From Microcaldota archaeon (GTDB taxonomy: Archaea; Micrarchaeota; Micrarchaeia; Anstonellales; J096): DNA of 36,612 bases. The position numbers were made by a program, and so were the translations under genes. Numbering within the stretch: the stretch's first letter is position 1; each line of letters begins with the position of its first letter. Positions 33,675-36,612 of the stretch are shown piece by piece. Under the pieces are notes generated by a model. That model had not been told where the DNA came from and searched no databases. It was given only the letters and a program-made list of their open reading frames with translations. The stretch covers positions 1 to 36,612 of the forward strand of contig JALWQW010000024.1 in the NCBI GenBank assembly GCA_026982895.1. The letters are read 5' to 3'.

Positions 33675-34295
33675 ATGATTGGCAGTTTGCTGAGAGCTCA
33701 TGTGAATAGATGGCTTTACCCTATTGGACGAAAGCTGAAAGGTGTTAATCCTAATTATATAACTGCTTTAGCATATCCTCTTGTATTACTAGCGGCCTAT
33801 TTTATAGCAACGCACGAATATCTTTGGGGGGCTGTGATGCTCATAATATCTTCTGTAATTGACAATATAGATGGAGCAGTAGCAAAAGCCAACAACAAAA
33901 AGACACTCTTCGGCTCCTATTGGGATGCGTTCACAGATAAAATGCAGGAATCGACATTGCTTCTCGCCTTCTTCTTAGCAGGTTACCATTTAGAAAGTTT
34001 TATAGCTCTTTGGTTATCGCTCATGGTAGCATTCGCTAAGGCGAGGGCAGAAATGGTCGTTCCTCTCGGCAACATAGATTGGCCCGCTATAGGAGAAAGA
34101 GCTGAGCGCCTTATAATTGAATTTATAACGCTGGTTGTCGCTGCTTATTGGCCATTCATCAGTGGATACGACACTATAAGCCTTGGGTTGTGGCTTCTTA
34201 ACCTCATGGCACTTATCGGCCTGTTACAGCGTTTTGGATTCGCCAGAGGATTGCTCGTCAGTAAGGATAAAGATGGTGTGTCAAAAAGTAGCTAA
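33675..34295 (+). CDS. CDP-alcohol phosphatidyltransferase (archaeal phospholipid headgroup synthase)
   Basis: Integral membrane enzyme of about 206 residues that transfers a phosphoryl-linked lipid (probably CDP-archaeol) to an alcohol headgroup. The family signature DxxDGxxA(R)x8Gx3Dx3D is present as DNIDGAVAK (64-72 counting from the GTG at 33672), Gly81, Asp85 and Asp89; the usual Arg is replaced by Lys72. A later GERAERLIIEF segment matches archaeal members assigned to archaetidylinositol-phosphate synthesis, which is my best guess for the product, though other headgroups are possible. Six membrane helices are expected. It has its own TATA-like element in the 27-bp gap after the cyclase partner gene. 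Confidence 0.85.
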   Translation: MIGSLLRAHVNRWLYPIGRKLKGVNPNYITALAYPLVLLAAYFIATHEYLWGAVMLIISSVIDNIDGAVAKANNKKTLFGSYWDAFTDKMQESTLLLAFFLAGYHLESFIALWLSLMVAFAKARAEMVVPLGNIDWPAIGERAERLIIEFITLVVAAYWPFISGYDTISLGLWLLNLMALIGLLQRFGFARGLLVSKDKDGVSKSS

Positions 34296-34302
34296 AAAGA
34301 TA

Positions 34303-34312
34303 TCCTTTTAAG
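34303..34312 (+). promoter_or_regulatory. TATA-like element of the 298-residue helical protein gene
   Basis: TCCTTTTAAG centred about 27 bp before the ATG at 34335; no ribosome binding site. Confidence 0.5.
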
Positions 34313-34334
34313 CCCTTCTAAACAAATTAAGGCC

Positions 34335-35231
34335 ATGGCTTCTGAAGACTATCCTAAAACAGCATGGGAATTCTTTATATGGACCGCTGTCAAGATGGGC
34401 TACAATGAAGCCCTTCAGAGAAGATTTCTAACTCTCGCCTTTGAAGACAAAAATTATGAATTACTCTACGATGTCCACAGAGACGGAAAGACAAGCAGGG
34501 GAATAAGAGAGTTTATAGAGGTCCTTGTAAAAAATATCCCCTCAAAAAAAGCTAAAAAATTGATAAAAGAGGGTTATGTCGACAGAATAAAATATTTATT
34601 GGGCCTAAATAAGGATGAAGAGTTTCAAAAAGATATATTGACAGAACTCTATTTAGGAGGATATTATTATGTTTTAATGGATGCCCTAATTTATTTGCCA
34701 AACATATCAGTGGATTTGAAAAGATTATTCTTCCACTTGTTTTGGAAAGAAGGAGAATATGATTTTCTCTTGAAGATAAAGGAAAAAAGTTCAGAGGAAG
34801 TGGTTGAAGAGATAAATAAAGTAATAAAAGGAGAAGAAGGTGTAGAATTAGAAGAGCTCTTCGAAGAATACAATGACAGAGAGATTTATGCATACATTCT
34901 CTTGCTTGGAAGAGGAAAACGCGTTAGAAGAGCCATTGATTTGATTATAGATTACATCTATGAAGAAATTGCAGAAGCTCTCCTTCAATCGGGCAAACTT
35001 CCAAGAGACACGAAGGAATATTTGCTGAAGAGGCTTGCCGAGGATGAAAATTACGAGATAGACTTTTTACTAAGATATGAAGATGAAAGGGTTATAACAC
35101 CAAGGGATTTCAATTCGATAATAAGGACACTATGGAGAAAAAGAAGAAGCGAAACATTGAAGGATTTGAATAAGGATATAAATCTCTTCAAGCGCGGCGT
35201 TGAAAGGAGAATTGAAAAGAGAAGAGAGTAA
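34335..35231 (+). CDS. Helical-repeat-like protein of unknown function
   Basis: Unrecognised soluble protein of 298 residues. Nearly the whole chain alternates amphipathic helices with short turns, rich in Glu, Lys, Leu and Tyr, which resembles a HEAT- or TPR-type solenoid without an obvious consensus. No catalytic residues or membrane segments are seen. The last 35 residues are strongly basic (TLWRKRRSETLKDL, then KRGVERRIEKRRE). It has its own leaderless-type promoter and ends 36 bp before the tRNA-Ser gene. A scaffold or protein-interaction role is plausible, but no function can be named. Confidence 0.75.
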   Translation: MASEDYPKTAWEFFIWTAVKMGYNEALQRRFLTLAFEDKNYELLYDVHRDGKTSRGIREFIEVLVKNIPSKKAKKLIKEGYVDRIKYLLGLNKDEEFQKDILTELYLGGYYYVLMDALIYLPNISVDLKRLFFHLFWKEGEYDFLLKIKEKSSEEVVEEINKVIKGEEGVELEELFEEYNDREIYAYILLLGRGKRVRRAIDLIIDYIYEEIAEALLQSGKLPRDTKEYLLKRLAEDENYEIDFLLRYEDERVITPRDFNSIIRTLWRKRRSETLKDLNKDINLFKRGVERRIEKRRE

Positions 35232-35233
35232 TG

Positions 35234-35243
35234 CTTTTTAAAG
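35234..35243 (+). promoter_or_regulatory. TATA-like element of tRNA-Ser
   Basis: CTTTTTAAAG centred about 29 bp before the first base of the tRNA. Confidence 0.55.
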
Positions 35244-35267
35244 GTTTATACGCCTTTAAAAGAAGCA

Positions 35268-35349
35268 GCTGGGGTCGCCTAGTGGCTATGGCGACGGCCT
35301 GCTAAGCCGTTCCCGTAAGGGAGCGTGGGTTCGAATCCCACCCCCAGCG
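35268..35349 (+). tRNA. tRNA-Ser(GCT)
   Basis: Full cloverleaf can be folded by eye. Acceptor arms GCTGGGG (35268-35274) and CCCCAGC (35342-35348) pair perfectly, with discriminator G35349. The D stem is GCC/GGC. The anticodon stem ACGGC/GCCGT encloses loop CTGCTAA with anticodon GCT at 35301-35303, reading AGC and AGT serine codons. A long variable arm TCCC-GTAA-GGGA is typical of tRNA-Ser. The T arm is GTGGG-TTCGAAT-CCCAC. There is no intron. The CCA tail is not encoded (CCT follows), so it must be added. Confidence 0.97.
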
Positions 35350-35377
35350 CCTTTATTCTCAGGCCTTTATCTCTGGT

Positions 35378-36612
35378 TTAAGATTTCCTTGCGTCTAAAC
35401 TCCTATCAAACATCCTTATAACATCCATGCCGCCTTTTAGTATCATAGCCTCGATTAGAGCCTTGTTTTTATCGGCGAAAGTCAATATCTTCTTAACAGA
35501 AGCCCTATCCACATAACCAAAATGGTCCAGAGCCTGTTTGAGCTCCTTGTGACGGCGAGCAGCTGTTTTTAATGAGGTTCCCCTTGCAGCAGCCTCAGCA
35601 GCTTGTCTCATGCTCTTGGCTCCTCCTATAGTGCCCTTCGGATGGCCATGGACACCGCCACCTGCTTGAATGACGACATCCTTGCCAAATATTTCAACAA
35701 CCCCCTCTACTAAACCTGCATGCAATCCACCACTCGCAACAGGGAAAGTGGGGGCTATTTTTGACGGGACGCTACCTCCTAAACTCCCCACAAGCATGCT
35801 TGCATCAACCTTGTTTTTGGCAACAAGCTGTCCGAAATAGCGGATAAGTGAAGGCGTGCCATCCATTTTACCAACGCCTGTACCAACATGAAGCTGATCA
35901 ACACCTAAAAGACGATAAGTCTTTGCCAATATACCAAAGGAATAACCATAAGTGCCTCTGTGCATAGCAGCATAACCAGCCCTATGCGCATGAACAAAAA
36001 TGCCATGTTTGTGGGCTTCCCTCGTTACCTCAATTATCGCCGGCGGGCCTGCAACAAATACATCAAGCATAACCATCTTAGCCCCTGCCTCAACGACATA
36101 ATCCAATCGCTCAAGCATGCGCTCCAAACTTATATCTGATATGTTTGTGGCATATAGTTTCTTATCGCCTGTGCGCTTCTCGGCTTTGTCAAGCTTATTA
36201 TAAACAGCATCGAAGCGCTTCTGCCACGGGCAAAAGGGCTGGTCGACGAGGTTTTCATCGTCTTTAACTAAGTCCAACCCACCAATATAAGCATTATAAG
36301 CAACATCTGCGAACTCCTTCGGCGTTAAACCAACCTTGGGCTTAACGATAGTACCAACATGAGGCCTTCTACTCTTGTATGTGCCCATATACTTCCTTAT
36401 GGCCTCCATGCCCAATGGACCTTTAAACTGCCTCTGGAATTTAAGAGGATAGACAATGTCTAGAATGTAGAGCTCGTCAAGCTCCAGCATACCAAAAATA
36501 TTACCTATAACGCTAGCTTGGAATTGGAGGAGATTTTTTGTGTCGAAATGTTCGTAGGGGTAAGCTATTTTCACAAAACCTGCATTGTCGGCGACCTTCA
36601 TGAGTTCAAATA
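35378..36612 (-). CDS. rbcL: RuBisCO large subunit, form III, 5'-truncated by window edge
   Basis: In archaea this enzyme fixes CO2 onto ribulose-1,5-bisphosphate made from nucleotides (AMP salvage), not in a Calvin cycle. The frame is open to the window edge; the ATG at 36601 is internal because about 70 N-terminal residues of the family are missing before it. Counting from it: Asn34 (spinach Asn123), TIVKPKVG with Lys87, VKDDEN with carbamylated Lys113, Asp115 and Glu116, His206, His238, loop-6 Lys245 (GVGKMDG), Ser290 and GGG (314-316). All catalytic residues that can be checked are intact. One oddity is Tyr210 where most RuBisCOs have His298. The partner genes of the AMP pathway (AMP phosphorylase, ribose-1,5-bisphosphate isomerase) are not in the window. 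Confidence 0.93.
   Translation of the reverse strand, partial: FELMKVADNAGFVKIAYPYEHFDTKNLLQFQASVIGNIFGMLELDELYILDIVYPLKFQRQFKGPLGMEAIRKYMGTYKSRRPHVGTIVKPKVGLTPKEFADVAYNAYIGGLDLVKDDENLVDQPFCPWQKRFDAVYNKLDKAEKRTGDKKLYATNISDISLERMLERLDYVVEAGAKMVMLDVFVAGPPAIIEVTREAHKHGIFVHAHRAGYAAMHRGTYGYSFGILAKTYRLLGVDQLHVGTGVGKMDGTPSLIRYFGQLVAKNKVDASMLVGSLGGSVPSKIAPTFPVASGGLHAGLVEGVVEIFGKDVVIQAGGGVHGHPKGTIGGAKSMRQAAEAAARGTSLKTAARRHKELKQALDHFGYVDRASVKKILTFADKNKALIEAMILKGGMDVIRMFDRSLDARKS

Noticed and set aside
36599-36601. ATG as the start of RuBisCO
   Set aside because: The frame is open to the window edge and the ATG falls within the conserved N-terminal domain; the gene is cut by the window.

Overview
The window is from an archaeal chromosome of about 40% G+C, densely packed and largely intron- and intein-free. 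Family B/A replication genes are replaced by the archaeal set: the large subunit of DNA polymerase D and an archaeal MCM. Other archaeal markers are a PIN-ATPase-KH protein (PINA type), an archaeal-type YchF GTPase with a TGS domain, a presenilin-like A22 protease, a form III RuBisCO, an archaeal-type prepilin peptidase and a C/D box guide RNA. The gene mix and giant surface proteins fit a euryarchaeal or DPANN lineage, but I cannot name the phylum from this window alone.

Layout. 1-5888 (+): PolD large subunit (5' end outside the window), MCM, and a presenilin-like membrane protease overlapping MCM by 4 bp. 5881-9458 (-): ACT-domain protein, two small proteins (one a degenerate LAGLIDADG fold), a methyltransferase-like protein and an orphan 443-residue protein. 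9500-25495 (-): two giant secreted, C-terminally anchored beta-helix proteins flanking a UDP-sugar epimerase, a GlcNAc-1-phosphate transferase of the AglH/Alg7 type and a small membrane protein. This looks like a surface-layer or adhesin locus with its glycosylation enzymes. 25579-28375 (+): a divergent HAM1/ITPase-like protein, PINA and the YrdC-domain tRNA t6A enzyme. 28362-31263 (-): a 140-residue protein, YchF-like GTPase and PHP-domain protein in one apparent operon. 31264-31479: the only long gap (216 bp), holding a perfect 16-bp palindrome and a C/D box sRNA. 31480-35231: prepilin peptidase (-) and class III adenylate cyclase (+) sharing one central TATA element, then a membrane protein, a CDP-alcohol phosphatidyltransferase and a helical protein. 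35268-35349: tRNA-Ser(GCT). 35378-36612 (-): form III RuBisCO, 5' end outside the window.

Many genes have a TATA-like CTTTTAA/TTTAAA element centred 24-28 bp before the start codon and no Shine-Dalgarno sequence, so leaderless transcripts are likely common. Downstream genes in operons instead show GAGGTGA-type ribosome binding sites. I used this rule to choose several start codons. There is no gene-free stretch longer than 300 bp, no CRISPR array, and no recognisable insertion sequence.
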